Source: Paracoccaceae bacterium
GTDB taxonomy: Bacteria > Pseudomonadota > Alphaproteobacteria > Rhodobacterales > Rhodobacteraceae
Length of the DNA stretch: 61,529 nucleotides
NCBI GenBank assembly: GCA_002708925.1
Contig: PAPN01000060.1
Location: 1 to 61,529, forward strand
Direction: 5' to 3'
Part shown: in pieces, positions 1 to 8,131 of the stretch
Layout: the number at the start of each line of letters is the position of its first letter
Numbering within the stretch: position 1 is the stretch's first letter
The notes under the pieces: model-generated
What the model was told of the DNA's origin: nothing
The model's database searches: none
The model's input: the letters and a program-made list of their open reading frames with translations, nothing else
Program-made: the position numbers and the translations under genes

Positions 1-143
1 TCAACGGCGAGCGTTTCGATTGCGGCTCCAAGGCGGGCTTCTTGCAGGCCACCATCGCCTTCGGCCTCTCACGCGACGACCTGCGCGATGAGCTCATGGA
101 CTACCTGCAGGCCGTGACCCATACCGACAAGGCAGCCCAGTAA
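1..143 (+). CDS. galU: UTP-glucose-1-phosphate uridylyltransferase, C-terminal fragment (cut by window start)
   Basis: This is the tail of GalU, which makes UDP-glucose from UTP and glucose-1-phosphate. The reading frame enters at base 3 and gives 46 residues ending at TAA 141-143. It contains the typical GalU C-terminal stretch NGERFDCGSKAGFLQATIAF, where the family has G-x-R-[FY]-D-x-G-[SD]-K-x-G. The gene is truncated only by the edge of the window. The matching N-terminus (25 codons) is at the other end of the window, so this is probably one gene on a circular molecule. It lies 9 bp upstream of galE, so the two are likely co-transcribed. Confidence 0.9.
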   Translation, partial: NGERFDCGSKAGFLQATIAFGLSRDDLRDELMDYLQAVTHTDKAAQ

Positions 144-152
144 GGACGTTCC

Positions 153-1136
153 ATGACCAATGTTCTGGTGACCGGCGGGGCCGGGTACATCGGCAGCCAC
201 GCCTGCAAGGCGCTGAAGGCGGCCGGGTTCACCCCTGTGACCTTTGATAATCTTGTCACCGGCTGGCAGGACGCGGTGAAATTCGGCCCCTTTGAGAAGG
301 GCGATCTGCTGGACCGCGCTCGCCTGGATCAGGTGTTCGCCCAATATCAGCCCGTGGCGGTGATGCATTTCGCCGCGCTGTCTCAGGTTGGCGAAAGCAT
401 GTCCAACCCCGGCAAATACTGGCTGAACAACACCGGCGGATCGCTGAACCTCATTGAGGCCGCGGCCGAGGCCGGCTGTCTGAACTTCGTCTTTTCCTCG
501 ACCTGCGCCACCTATGGTGAACAGGACAACGTGGTGTTGAACGAGGACAGCGTGCAGCTGCCGATCAACGCCTATGGCGGCTCCAAACGCGCGATCGAGG
601 ATATGCTGCGCGACTTTGACGCCTCTCATGGGATGAAATCGGTGATCTTCCGCTATTTCAACGTGGCCGGTGGCGACCCCGAGGCCGAGGTGGGCGAATT
701 CCACCGCCCCGAGACCCATCTGATCCCGCTGATTCTGGATGCGATTGACGGCAAGCGCGACGCGCTGACCATCTTTGGCACCGATTACGACACGCCCGAT
801 GGCACCTGCATTCGCGATTACGTCCATGTCTGCGATCTGGTGGATGCGCATGTTCTGGGGGTGGACTGGCTGAAGGCCGGTAAAGGCAGCCGGGTGTTCA
901 ATCTGGGCACGGGCAGCGGTTTTTCCGTGCGCGAGGTCATGGACGCCGCCGCCGCCGTCACGGGCCGCAAGGTGCCCTATACCGAAGGGCCGCGCCGGGC
1001 GGGCGATTGCACCAAACTGGTGTCCGGATCCACCCGCGCCGAGGAAGAGCTGGGCTGGCGCCCCAAACGCTCGACCCTGGATCTGATGATCGCCGATGCC
1101 TGGCGCTGGCACCAATCGGGCCATTACGAGAAATAA
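153..1136 (+). CDS. galE: UDP-glucose 4-epimerase
   Basis: Interconverts UDP-glucose and UDP-galactose in the cytoplasm, and so links GalU upstream to the UDP-galactose used by Glf (18978-20120). The 327-residue length is normal for GalE. An N-terminal Rossmann NAD-binding motif GGAGYIGS lies at residues 8-15. The short-chain dehydrogenase catalytic set is visible as Ser/Thr around 115-117 (FSSTCATYG) and Y141-GGS-K145. The ATG at 153 follows an AAGGA Shine-Dalgarno sequence just after the galU stop. A hairpin terminator follows the gene. Confidence 0.95.
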   Translation: MTNVLVTGGAGYIGSHACKALKAAGFTPVTFDNLVTGWQDAVKFGPFEKGDLLDRARLDQVFAQYQPVAVMHFAALSQVGESMSNPGKYWLNNTGGSLNLIEAAAEAGCLNFVFSSTCATYGEQDNVVLNEDSVQLPINAYGGSKRAIEDMLRDFDASHGMKSVIFRYFNVAGGDPEAEVGEFHRPETHLIPLILDAIDGKRDALTIFGTDYDTPDGTCIRDYVHVCDLVDAHVLGVDWLKAGKGSRVFNLGTGSGFSVREVMDAAAAVTGRKVPYTEGPRRAGDCTKLVSGSTRAEEELGWRPKRSTLDLMIADAWRWHQSGHYEK

Positions 1137-1142
1137 CACCAC

Positions 1143-1168
1143 AGGCCCGCCCCCGCGCGGGCCTTTTC
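1143..1168 (+). terminator. Rho-independent terminator after galE
   Basis: Perfect 8-bp inverted repeat AGGCCCGC (1143-1150) / GCGGGCCT (1157-1164) with a 6-base loop, running into TTTT. It separates galU-galE from the rhamnose operon. Confidence 0.8.
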
Positions 1169-1227
1169 ATGCCAAGATTGCCGGATATGCAGCAATCCTC
1201 TAAGCCTTTGGTCAAAGGAGATTGTTC

Positions 1228-1794
1228 ATGCAGATTCAGGAAACCGCCCTGCCCGGCGTGCTGATCCTGACGCCTCAGCGGTTTGGCGATCATCGCGGGT
1301 TCTTCAGCGAAAGCTGGAACCGGCAGCGCATGGCCGATCACGGGCTGGAGATTGATTTCGTGCAGGACAATCACTCGCTGTCTGCCGCCGTGGGCACGCT
1401 GCGGGGCCTGCATTTCCAAACGCCCCCCCATGCGCAGGCCAAGCTGGTGCGCTGCGGGCGTGGGGCCATGCTGGATGTGGCCGTGGATATTCGCCGCGCC
1501 AGCCCCACTTATGGGCAATGGGTGGGGGTCGAATTGACGGCTGAAAACGGGCGGCAATTGCTGATCCCGGCCGGGTTTGCCCATGGCTTTGTCACCCGTG
1601 CGCCGGATACCGAGATCATCTATAAATGCAGTGACTATTACGCCCCGGAATGCGACCGGGCGCTGCGATACGATGATCCTCAGGTGGGGATTGAGTGGGG
1701 CCTGACCGGCGATCCGATCCTGTCGGAAAAAGACGCCGCCGCCCCCCTGCTGGCCGATCTGGACAGCCCGTTTACCTGGAAGGACGCGCAATGA
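1228..1794 (+). CDS. rfbC: dTDP-4-dehydrorhamnose 3,5-epimerase
   Basis: RmlC, third step of dTDP-L-rhamnose synthesis: double epimerisation of dTDP-4-keto-6-deoxyglucose. It has 188 residues, typical of this cupin family. The N-terminus carries [11 protein letters not shown], and [19 protein letters not shown] contains the RGLH core with the catalytic His. The start is ATG 1228, because AAAGGAG (1214-1220) sits 7 bases upstream. First gene of rfbCBDA, joined to rfbB by a 4-bp ATGA overlap. Confidence 0.95.
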   Translation: MQIQETALPGVLILTPQRFGDHRGFFSESWNRQRMADHGLEIDFVQDNHSLSAAVGTLRGLHFQTPPHAQAKLVRCGRGAMLDVAVDIRRASPTYGQWVGVELTAENGRQLLIPAGFAHGFVTRAPDTEIIYKCSDYYAPECDRALRYDDPQVGIEWGLTGDPILSEKDAAAPLLADLDSPFTWKDAQ

Positions 1795-2828
1795 CCCTTT
1801 TGATTACAGGCGGCGCGGGGTTCATCGGATCGGCCGTGGTGCGCCTGGCCATCGCGCGCGGGCAGCGCGTGGTGAATGTCGATGCGCTGACCTATGCCGC
1901 CTGCCTGGAGAATGTCGCCAGCGTCGCAGACAACCCGCTTTACCATTTCGAACAGGCCGACATCCGCGACGCCGAGGCCATGACCCGGATTTTCGCAGCG
2001 TATCGGCCCACCGCCGTGATGCATCTGGCCGCGGAATCCCATGTGGATCGGTCCATCGACGGGCCGGGTGCGTTCATCGAAACCAACGTGAACGGCACCT
2101 ACACCCTGCTGCAAGCCGCCCGCGCCCAGTGGGAGGCGCAGGGCCGCCCCGCCGATTTCCGGTTTCACCATATTTCCACCGACGAGGTTTACGGCACCCT
2201 GGGCGACACCGGCCAGTTCACCGAGGACACGCCCTATGCGCCAAACAGTCCCTATTCTGCCTCAAAAGCCGCCAGCGACCATCTGGTGCGCGCCTGGCAT
2301 GAAACCTATGGCCTGCCCGTGGTGCTGACCAATTGTTCCAACAATTACGGCCCCTATCATTTCCCCGAAAAGCTGATCCCCGTGGTGATCCTGAACGCGC
2401 TGGCCGGGCAGCCGATCCCCGTTTACGGGCAAGGCCTGAACGTGCGGGACTGGCTGTATGTGGAGGATCACGCCGATGCGCTACTAACGGTTCTGGCGCG
2501 CGGGCAAAACGGCCGCAGCTATAATATCGGCGGCGAGAACGAGGCCCGCAACATTGATCTGGTGCGGATGATCTGTGCCATTCTGGATCGCCTGCGGCCC
2601 GCAGATCGCCCCTATGACAGCCTGATCAGCTATGTGCAGGACCGCCCCGGCCATGATCTGCGCTATGCGATTGATCCGGCGCGGATCCGGGCTGAGCTGG
2701 GCTGGCGGCCCTCGGTGACATTGGAGCAGGGGCTGGAGAAAACCGTGCAATGGTATCTGGAGAACGAGGCCTGGTGGCGTCCGTTGCAGGCCCGTGCGGG
2801 TGTGGGCACACGGCTGGGAACGGGATGA
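1791..2828 (+). CDS. rfbB: dTDP-glucose 4,6-dehydratase
   Basis: RmlB converts dTDP-glucose to dTDP-4-keto-6-deoxyglucose, the second step of dTDP-rhamnose synthesis. It has 345 residues. GGAGFIGS near residues 7-14 is the NAD motif. The STDEVYG segment (129-135) carries the family's Asp/Glu acid-base pair, and Y155-SAS-K159 is the SDR catalytic pair. The ATG at 1791 overlaps the rfbC stop by 4 bp, and an in-frame upstream extension is not family-like. The 52-bp gap to rfbD holds a family-wide intergenic motif. Confidence 0.95.
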   Translation: MTLLITGGAGFIGSAVVRLAIARGQRVVNVDALTYAACLENVASVADNPLYHFEQADIRDAEAMTRIFAAYRPTAVMHLAAESHVDRSIDGPGAFIETNVNGTYTLLQAARAQWEAQGRPADFRFHHISTDEVYGTLGDTGQFTEDTPYAPNSPYSASKAASDHLVRAWHETYGLPVVLTNCSNNYGPYHFPEKLIPVVILNALAGQPIPVYGQGLNVRDWLYVEDHADALLTVLARGQNGRSYNIGGENEARNIDLVRMICAILDRLRPADRPYDSLISYVQDRPGHDLRYAIDPARIRAELGWRPSVTLEQGLEKTVQWYLENEAWWRPLQARAGVGTRLGTG

Positions 2829-2835
2829 GGGGGCG

Positions 2836-2870
2836 GGGCCTCCGGCGGGAGTATTTCGCGAGCAAAGAAA
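2836..2870. repeat. Rhodobacteraceae-type intergenic motif
   Basis: The rfbB-rfbD gap contains GCCTCCGGCGGGAGTATTT followed by a purine-rich AGCAAAGAAAG. From memory, very similar CCTCCGGCGGG-GTATTT...AGAAAGAA elements are scattered through Rhodobacteraceae genomes, usually next to gene ends. It forms only a weak hairpin, and I cannot assign a function beyond recognising the pattern. Confidence 0.4.
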
Positions 2871-2880
2871 GGCGGGGGGG

Positions 2881-3723
2881 ATGATCCTGGTCTTTGGGAA
2901 AACCGGGCAGGTGGCGCGGGAATTGGCGCGGGCCTGTCCTGAGGCGGTGTTTCTGGGGCGCGCCGAGGCGGATTTATGCGATCCTGCGGGATGTGCGGCG
3001 CATATACGGGCGTTGCGCCCCAGTGCGGTGATTAATGCGGCGGCCTATACGGCGGTGGACCGGGCTGAGGCGGAAGAGGATTTGGCGCAGGTGGTGAATG
3101 GCGCGGCACCGGGCGCGATGGCGCGGGCCTGTGCGGAATTGGATGTACCGTTTTTGCATGTCTCCACCGATTATGTGTTTGATGGGTCGGGGGTGCGGCC
3201 TTGGGCGCCGGGGGATGCGGTGCATCCGGTGAATGCCTATGGGCGGTCCAAGCTGGCGGGCGAGCGGGCGATTGCGCAGGCCGGGGGGCGTTGGGCTGTG
3301 TTGCGGACGTCTTGGGTGTTTTCGGCCCATGGGGCGAATTTCGTGAAAACCATGTTGCGCCTGTCCGAGAGCCGCGACGCGCTGAGCGTGGTAGCCGATC
3401 AGATCGGCGGGCCGACGCCGGCGCGGGGGATTGCGCAGGCTTTGGTGCAGATGGCCCAGGCGATGAGCGCGGGGCAGGGCGGTGGAATTTACCATTACGC
3501 CGGGGCCCCCGCCACCAGCTGGGCCTGTTTCGCGCGCGAAACATTTGCCTTGGCCGGGCGGGATGTGACGGTGACGGATATTCCCAGCGCGGACTATCCG
3601 ACGCCGGCGGCGCGGCCCTTGAATTCCCGGCTGGAGTGCCGCGCAATAGAGACAGATTTCGGGATAGAACAGCCCGATTGGAAGGCCGCTTTGGCCGAGG
3701 TGATACACGAGGTGAGCGCATGA
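2881..3723 (+). CDS. rfbD: dTDP-4-dehydrorhamnose reductase
   Basis: RmlD performs the final NAD(P)H-dependent reduction to dTDP-L-rhamnose. It has 280 residues from ATG 2881. The nucleotide-binding loop GKTGQVA is at 6-12, the STDYVFDG segment at 95-102, and the catalytic pair is Y120-GRS-K124. The start was chosen because the protein begins directly with the MILVFGKTGQVA strand typical of RmlD. It overlaps rfbA by 4 bp. Its codons for CFARET (3526-3543) also form a perfect 18-bp palindrome identical to the parS-like sites beside parB. Confidence 0.93.
   Translation: MILVFGKTGQVARELARACPEAVFLGRAEADLCDPAGCAAHIRALRPSAVINAAAYTAVDRAEAEEDLAQVVNGAAPGAMARACAELDVPFLHVSTDYVFDGSGVRPWAPGDAVHPVNAYGRSKLAGERAIAQAGGRWAVLRTSWVFSAHGANFVKTMLRLSESRDALSVVADQIGGPTPARGIAQALVQMAQAMSAGQGGGIYHYAGAPATSWACFARETFALAGRDVTVTDIPSADYPTPAARPLNSRLECRAIETDFGIEQPDWKAALAEVIHEVSA
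3526..3543. other. parS-like palindrome inside rfbD
   Basis: Perfect 18-bp palindrome TGTTTCGCGCGCGAAACA, identical to the copies at 5127-5144 and 6287-6304 that flank parB. Here it is read as protein (C-F-A-R-E-T) within a normal RmlD sequence. Role as a ParB loading site is inferred from identity to the par-locus copies. Confidence 0.7.
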
Positions 3724-4589
3724 AACGCAAAGGCATTATTCTGGCGGGCGGCTCGGGGACGCGGCTCTATCCGATCACCATGGGCGTGTCCAAACAGCTG
3801 TTGCCGGTCTATGACAAGCCGATGATTTTCTATCCTCTGTCGGTGCTGATGCTGTCGGGGATTCAAGAGATCGCGGTGATCACCACGCCGCAGGATCAGG
3901 CGCAATTTCAGCGCACTTTGGGGAACGGCAGCCAATGGGGGCTGAGCCTGACCTATATCACCCAGCCCAGCCCCGACGGGCTGGCGCAGGCCTATATCCT
4001 GGCCGAGGATTTCCTGAACGGCGCCCCCAGCGCGATGGTGCTGGGCGACAATATCTTTTTCGGTCACGGGCTGCCCGAGCGCCTGGCCGCCGCAGATGCA
4101 CAGGGGCAGGGGGGCACGGTCTTTGGCTATCGTGTCGCCGATCCGGAACGCTATGGCGTGGTGGATTTCGCCGAAGATGGTACCGTGCGCCAGATCATCG
4201 AAAAACCACAGGTCGCGCCCTCGCCCTATGCCGTCACCGGGCTCTATTTTCTGGATGGCAGCGCGCCGCAGCGGGCGCAGGCGGTGACGCCCTCGGCGCG
4301 CGGAGAGCTGGAGATCGTGACCCTGCTGGAAAGCTATCTGGCCGATGGTTTGCTGAATGTGCAGCAGATGGGGCGCGGTTATGCCTGGCTGGACACTGGC
4401 ACCCATGCCAGCCTGCTGGACGCGGGCAATTTCGTGCGCACCCTGTCCGAACGGCAGGGCCAGCAGGTGGGCTGCCCCGAGGAAATCGCCTATGCCAAGG
4501 GCTGGATTAATGCCGATCAGCTGCGCGCCCGTGCGGAACAATTCGGGAAAAACGGCTACGGCGCCTATTTGATGAGGCTTTTAGACTAA
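3720..4589 (+). CDS. rfbA: Glucose-1-phosphate thymidylyltransferase
   Basis: RmlA makes dTDP-glucose from dTTP and glucose-1-phosphate, the first and usually feedback-controlled step of dTDP-rhamnose synthesis. It has 289 residues, normal for the family. The nucleotidyltransferase signature GGSGTRLYP is at 10-18, followed by SKQLLPVYDKPM; VLGDNIFFG and the EKP segment are also present. The ATG at 3720 overlaps the rfbD stop by 4 bp. It is the last rhamnose gene of the operon, and its TAA shares a base with the Nudix gene's ATG. Confidence 0.95.
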   Translation: MKRKGIILAGGSGTRLYPITMGVSKQLLPVYDKPMIFYPLSVLMLSGIQEIAVITTPQDQAQFQRTLGNGSQWGLSLTYITQPSPDGLAQAYILAEDFLNGAPSAMVLGDNIFFGHGLPERLAAADAQGQGGTVFGYRVADPERYGVVDFAEDGTVRQIIEKPQVAPSPYAVTGLYFLDGSAPQRAQAVTPSARGELEIVTLLESYLADGLLNVQQMGRGYAWLDTGTHASLLDAGNFVRTLSERQGQQVGCPEEIAYAKGWINADQLRARAEQFGKNGYGAYLMRLLD

Positions 4590-5125
4590 TGAGCTGGAAA
4601 ATCCTGAAGGACGAAACCGTCTTCGAACACGCGCCGTTCCTGCGCATCCGCAAAGAACAGGTCGAGGTCCGCCCCGGCCAGATCATCGACGATTTCTATA
4701 AGATCGACCTGCGCCCCTTTGCCCTGATCATCCCGTTTCTGGAAAATGGCAAAGTGCTGGTGATCCGCCAGTATAAACACGGGCCGGGGGCCGAGATGCT
4801 GGGCTTTCCCGCCGGCTATGTCGATCCGGGCGAACCCGCCGATCTGACCGCCACGCGTGAATTGATGGAGGAAACCGGGCTGCAAACCGGCCAGCTGATC
4901 CCCATGGGCGCCTATGTGGACAATGGCAATCAGACCGGCAGCACCGGGCATTATTTTGCTGCCACCGGGTGCCGCCGCGTGGCCGATCCCGCGCCCGGCG
5001 ATCTTGAGGATTTCGCCTATGAGGAAATGACCCCCGCAGAGATTAACGTCGCGATGAAGGCCGGCCAGTTCAGCGTGATTCATCACGTCGCCGCTTGGGG
5101 GCTGTGGGGGCTCTATAGGCCCTGA
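4589..5125 (+). CDS. Nudix hydrolase (ADP-ribose pyrophosphatase-like)
   Basis: A 178-residue Nudix protein. The complete Nudix box is present: G76-x5-E82, then R90-E-L-M-E-E-T-G-L98, providing the metal-binding REx2EE helix. The preceding strands resemble NudF-type nucleoside diphosphate sugar hydrolases. It overlaps the rfbA stop by one base, so it is translationally coupled to the rhamnose genes. It could hydrolyse ADP-ribose or a nucleotide sugar; substrate cannot be read from sequence. The stop is one base before the parS palindrome at 5126. Confidence 0.85.
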   Translation: MSWKILKDETVFEHAPFLRIRKEQVEVRPGQIIDDFYKIDLRPFALIIPFLENGKVLVIRQYKHGPGAEMLGFPAGYVDPGEPADLTATRELMEETGLQTGQLIPMGAYVDNGNQTGSTGHYFAATGCRRVADPAPGDLEDFAYEEMTPAEINVAMKAGQFSVIHHVAAWGLWGLYRP

Positions 5126-5145
5126 CTGTTTCGCGCGCGAAACAG
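5126..5145. other. parS-like palindrome between Nudix gene and parB
   Basis: Perfect 20-bp palindrome CTGTTTCGCGCGCGAAACAG, with the same 18-bp core as at 6287. It lies just downstream of parB (minus strand), a typical centromere position for a ParAB locus. It could also act as a bidirectional transcription terminator for the two convergent genes, although no U-tract follows. Confidence 0.75.
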
Positions 5146-5167
5146 GGCCTAATTTGGGAAATAGAGT

Positions 5168-6211
5168 CTATTTTTGCGCGGAACGCTCGGCCAGCCAGGC
5201 GATCAGATCGTCGGCCAGGTTCTCATCCACCGCCGCACCCTTGATCGTCAGCCGTCCGCCCTTGGGATTGGTGATGTCATGGCGCACCACATGCAGGCCC
5301 GCGTGGATCTGACGGGTAAAATTCGTCTCTGATCCGCGTTTTGGGGTCTGATTTTTAATCTTTGTCTCCGCCTTGGCAGCGGCCGCGATCTCGGACAGGG
5401 CGGCGTTGATCCGGTCCAGCTCGTCCAGCGGGGTCTGAGGCGGATCGGCCTGGATATGCGCCGCGATCCGGCGGGCAATCGCGGGGGCTTGATCCAGCTC
5501 TCGGGCCAGGATCAGACCGGCGCGTTCGCCGATGGATTCAGGGAAATGCAGCACGCCATCCAGATGTTTGACCAACGTCAGAAAGCTGCCGATTTTTGAC
5601 CGTTTGGCGCGGCTTGCGGCGTGATAGAGACTGCGTAGCGCGCTGCGCTCGTCGGGGTAAACGCCTTGTTCCACCGCGCGAGCGGCGATGCGGGCGCGTT
5701 CATAATAGCTCAGCCCGACACGGATTTCGTTTTCCTCGACCATGGCCAGATAGGCATCGGACGCCTGTTCGGGCTGGCGCAAAAAGGCCAGGATCTGCGG
5801 CTGCGCCTCGCCGGTTTCAGCCAGGCGGGTGATCGCGCGCAGACGCCGCCACCCCGAGATCAGCCCATAGCGGCCACCTGGCAGAGGGGCGACCTCGATC
5901 GGAGTTTGCTGCCCACGTTGACGGATCGAGGCGATCAGCACCTCCATCTCACCCTCATCCACATTGATCCGGTCGCGCACCAGATAATCGGTGACGATCT
6001 GATCCAGCGGCAGCTCCAGCGCCATGCGGCCCTCTTCGCGGGCGCGGCGCAGGGTGTCGGACATTTCCTCGAGCGCGGCGGTGGTGCTGGCATGGCCCGC
6101 GACATCGGCAATGGGGGGCGCGCGACGCGGCGGTTCGGGTAGGATCGCAGAGGGCGCCGGCGTATCCAGATAATCGGTTTTCGGGGGCGCAAGGCGTTTG
6201 CGTTTGGCCAT
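5168..6211 (-). CDS. parB: ParB/RepB-type plasmid partition protein
   Basis: Centromere-binding partner of ParA in plasmid segregation. It has 347 residues. The N-terminal ParB/Srx CTPase domain shows GQQTPIEVAPLPGGRYGLISGWRR (residues about 99-122; box II is usually GERR) and ENEIR, the usual ENLxR position. A helix-turn-helix region of about 150-230 follows (SYYERARIAARAVEQG). ATG 6211 has an AGGAG Shine-Dalgarno sequence. It is downstream of parA in a two-gene minus-strand operon with a parS-like palindrome in the intergenic gap and another after the stop. Confidence 0.88.
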   Translation of the reverse strand: MAKRKRLAPPKTDYLDTPAPSAILPEPPRRAPPIADVAGHASTTAALEEMSDTLRRAREEGRMALELPLDQIVTDYLVRDRINVDEGEMEVLIASIRQRGQQTPIEVAPLPGGRYGLISGWRRLRAITRLAETGEAQPQILAFLRQPEQASDAYLAMVEENEIRVGLSYYERARIAARAVEQGVYPDERSALRSLYHAASRAKRSKIGSFLTLVKHLDGVLHFPESIGERAGLILARELDQAPAIARRIAAHIQADPPQTPLDELDRINAALSEIAAAAKAETKIKNQTPKRGSETNFTRQIHAGLHVVRHDITNPKGGRLTIKGAAVDENLADDLIAWLAERSAQK

Positions 6212-6286
6212 GGCTCAGGTCTCCTGTCGTGTGCGGGGCAGGGTGGGGCGGTCTGATAAACAGAGCCTAACCCGGCCGAACGCTGC

Positions 6287-6304
6287 TGTTTCGCGCGCGA
6301 AACA
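6287..6304. other. parS-like palindrome between parA and parB
   Basis: Perfect 18-bp palindrome TGTTTCGCGCGCGAAACA in the 107-bp gap between the parA stop and the parB start. It is the same sequence as in rfbD and downstream of parB. Likely a ParB-binding site and possibly an operator for parB. Confidence 0.75.
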
Positions 6305-6318
6305 TTTGAGGCGGGGGC

Positions 6319-7710
6319 TCACTCGGCCGCCTGTTGTTGGGCCAGCTCATCGCGGCGCCAGGCCCCGATCAGCAGGGATTTGAACGCGGCATAGGTGGCA
6401 TCAAAAGTCTCGCGCCCGCGGGCATAGGTTTCGCGGTTGAAGTCGCGATAGTCAGCCTCGTAGATGCCCTGAACCTGCTCGCCGGCCTGACCGATCAGAG
6501 CGGTGAAATCCTGCCGATGCGGAGACAGGGTGGGCCCCAGATAGGCCTGCATCAGCGCGGCCAGCTCGGCCTGTTGGCTGCCATCATAGCGGGTGATCAC
6601 CGCGCGCACCGCGTCCCATTCGAAATTCAGCTCATCCCGGCCCAGGGCGCGGGCGGCCAGGTTCTCGCCGTCCTCGATGGATTGAAAGGTGGTGTGCAGC
6701 ATGTCGAAAAACCGGCCCGTGGAATCGAATTCCAGAAACGAGGCCCCCAGCGGCACCAGCAGAATATCGCTGGCCGCCAGCCCGTTGATCGTCAGATAGC
6801 CCAGGGCGGGGGGGGTATCGACGAAAATCACGTCATACTGATCCAGAATGCCGTCGGCCTCCAGACTGTCGGTCAGCGCATCCCACAGTTTCCAGCCGCG
6901 CCCCTGCATCCGCCAAACGGGGATCTGGAACTCGGCCCAATACAGATTCAGCTGCGCGCCGATCAGATCAATATTGGGCCAATGGGTGGGCTGGATCAGC
7001 GACCGGGCGGTGACATCCAAAGCGGCGCTCAGCGTGTCGTCCAGCGGAATGGGGGGCTCGCCCCGGTCCAGCCGGCGCTGATTATCGCTGCGCAGATAGC
7101 TGGCGTAATGACGCGCCAGAAGGGGGAAAACGGTCTGCCATTCATCCTCGACCCGCCCGCCGAAAATGGACGTCATGGACCCCTGACTGTCCAGATCAAT
7201 CACCAGCACCTTATAGCCGTCCAACGCGGCGGACATGGCCAGATGCGCGGCGGTCGAGGTCTTGCCGACCCCGCCCTTGAAATTGGCCACGGCGACCATT
7301 TTGGCGGGCTGGCCCTTGGGGCGATAGGGCAGGTAGTTTTTCGCCTTGGACCCTTCGGCGGCGAAATGGGCGCGCAGGCGCAGCACCTCGTCCAGAGTGA
7401 ACCATTTCGCCCCCCCGGCGGTTTCCGAACGCCCCTGTGGCAGATCGGGCTTCTGTTTCAGCACGCGGCGGAAATGGCCCTGGGCGACGGGGATCAGATA
7501 GCGGGTGATCTCCCATGTGGAAAACAGGCGCAGATGGCGGTCGCCGTCGTCCTCTAATCCGCGGCTGGCCAGATCCGAACGCCCGCGGGCACAGGCCTGA
7601 GAAATGGCGGCAAACCCTTCGGTGCCGGTAGGATTGCCCAAAGCGGACAAGGCCTGGTCGGGATCAATGTTGAAGTAGGGGGGCAGGGCGGATGTCACTG
7701 CGGATGTCAT
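6319..7710 (-). CDS. parA: ParA-type partition ATPase
   Basis: Type Ia ParA: an N-terminal winged-helix/MerR-like region with WFTLDEVLRLRAHFA, then the ATPase domain with deviant Walker A KGGVGKTS and VLVIDLDSQGS. The N-terminal DNA-binding part is typical of plasmid ParA proteins that repress their own promoter. About 463 residues from ATG 7710, which has GAGG about 9 bases upstream. An in-frame ATG at 7764 would add 18 residues with no similarity I recognise. It is transcribed away from the origin and followed by parB. Confidence 0.9.
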   Translation of the reverse strand: MTSAVTSALPPYFNIDPDQALSALGNPTGTEGFAAISQACARGRSDLASRGLEDDGDRHLRLFSTWEITRYLIPVAQGHFRRVLKQKPDLPQGRSETAGGAKWFTLDEVLRLRAHFAAEGSKAKNYLPYRPKGQPAKMVAVANFKGGVGKTSTAAHLAMSAALDGYKVLVIDLDSQGSMTSIFGGRVEDEWQTVFPLLARHYASYLRSDNQRRLDRGEPPIPLDDTLSAALDVTARSLIQPTHWPNIDLIGAQLNLYWAEFQIPVWRMQGRGWKLWDALTDSLEADGILDQYDVIFVDTPPALGYLTINGLAASDILLVPLGASFLEFDSTGRFFDMLHTTFQSIEDGENLAARALGRDELNFEWDAVRAVITRYDGSQQAELAALMQAYLGPTLSPHRQDFTALIGQAGEQVQGIYEADYRDFNRETYARGRETFDATYAAFKSLLIGAWRRDELAQQQAAE

Positions 7711-7956
7711 GGCTCGGGCCTCATGTGCGCTCTTTTCCTTAACATACGGGAAAACGTCACACATGGAAGCAAAACCCTCACCTCCCTTGGCTATTTCTTA
7801 GCATAATTGCCCCGGTTTTTGCAGGAAAATCAGGCTGGATAGGGGGGAAGAGCAAAAATTTCCTGTTAGGATTCTGTTAGTTTATAGTTACAGGTAAGAT
7901 GAGATTTGCTTAAGGCCCTGATTTCCAAGATGTTTTGGATTTGATTTTGGCCCGGT

Positions 7957-8010
7957 GCGACTCTGAAACCCCGAAAAGGCGACTCTGATCCGACGCAGGT
8001 GCGACTCTGA
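7957..8010 (+). repeat. Iterons: three copies of GCGACTCTGA at 22-bp spacing
   Basis: Copies at 7957-7966, 7979-7988 and 8001-8010. The first and third extend to GGTGCGACTCTGA. The 22-bp spacing (two helical turns) puts all three on the same DNA face, as expected for initiator-binding iterons. CTGAAACCCCGAAAA at 7963-7977 recurs at 8071-8085, 46 bp before the end of the origin region. Confidence 0.8.
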
Positions 8011-8048
8011 TCCCCCGATGCGAGGGGCGCTGAGGGCTGGACGCGTTC

Positions 8049-8057
8049 TGTGGATAA
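8049..8057 (-). promoter_or_regulatory. DnaA box
   Basis: TGTGGATAA, the complement of the consensus DnaA box TTATCCACA, lies 39 bp after the third iteron. It probably helps recruit host DnaA to the plasmid origin. Confidence 0.65.
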
Positions 8058-8131
8058 CTTTAGGGTGTCACTGAAACCCCGAAAAACGGGGACACGAGCA
8101 GAGCAGATAAAATGCGACAGGACAGGCACGC

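Larger units (their letters stand above)
7850..8131. other. Plasmid replication origin region (iterons, AT-rich stretch, DnaA box)
   Basis: The gene-free stretch between divergent parA and repA. It contains an AT-rich segment (about 7850-7950, with CTGTTAG twice), three direct repeats of GCGACTCTGA spaced exactly 22 bp apart, a perfect DnaA box, and a 15-bp repeat of part of the first iteron near the end. This is the arrangement of an iteron-controlled plasmid origin. Experimental boundaries are unknown. Confidence 0.75.

Noticed and set aside
5127..5144. The palindrome beside parB as an ordinary terminator
   Set aside because: No T-tract follows, and the same sequence occurs at other sites including inside genes, so a DNA-binding site is the better explanation.
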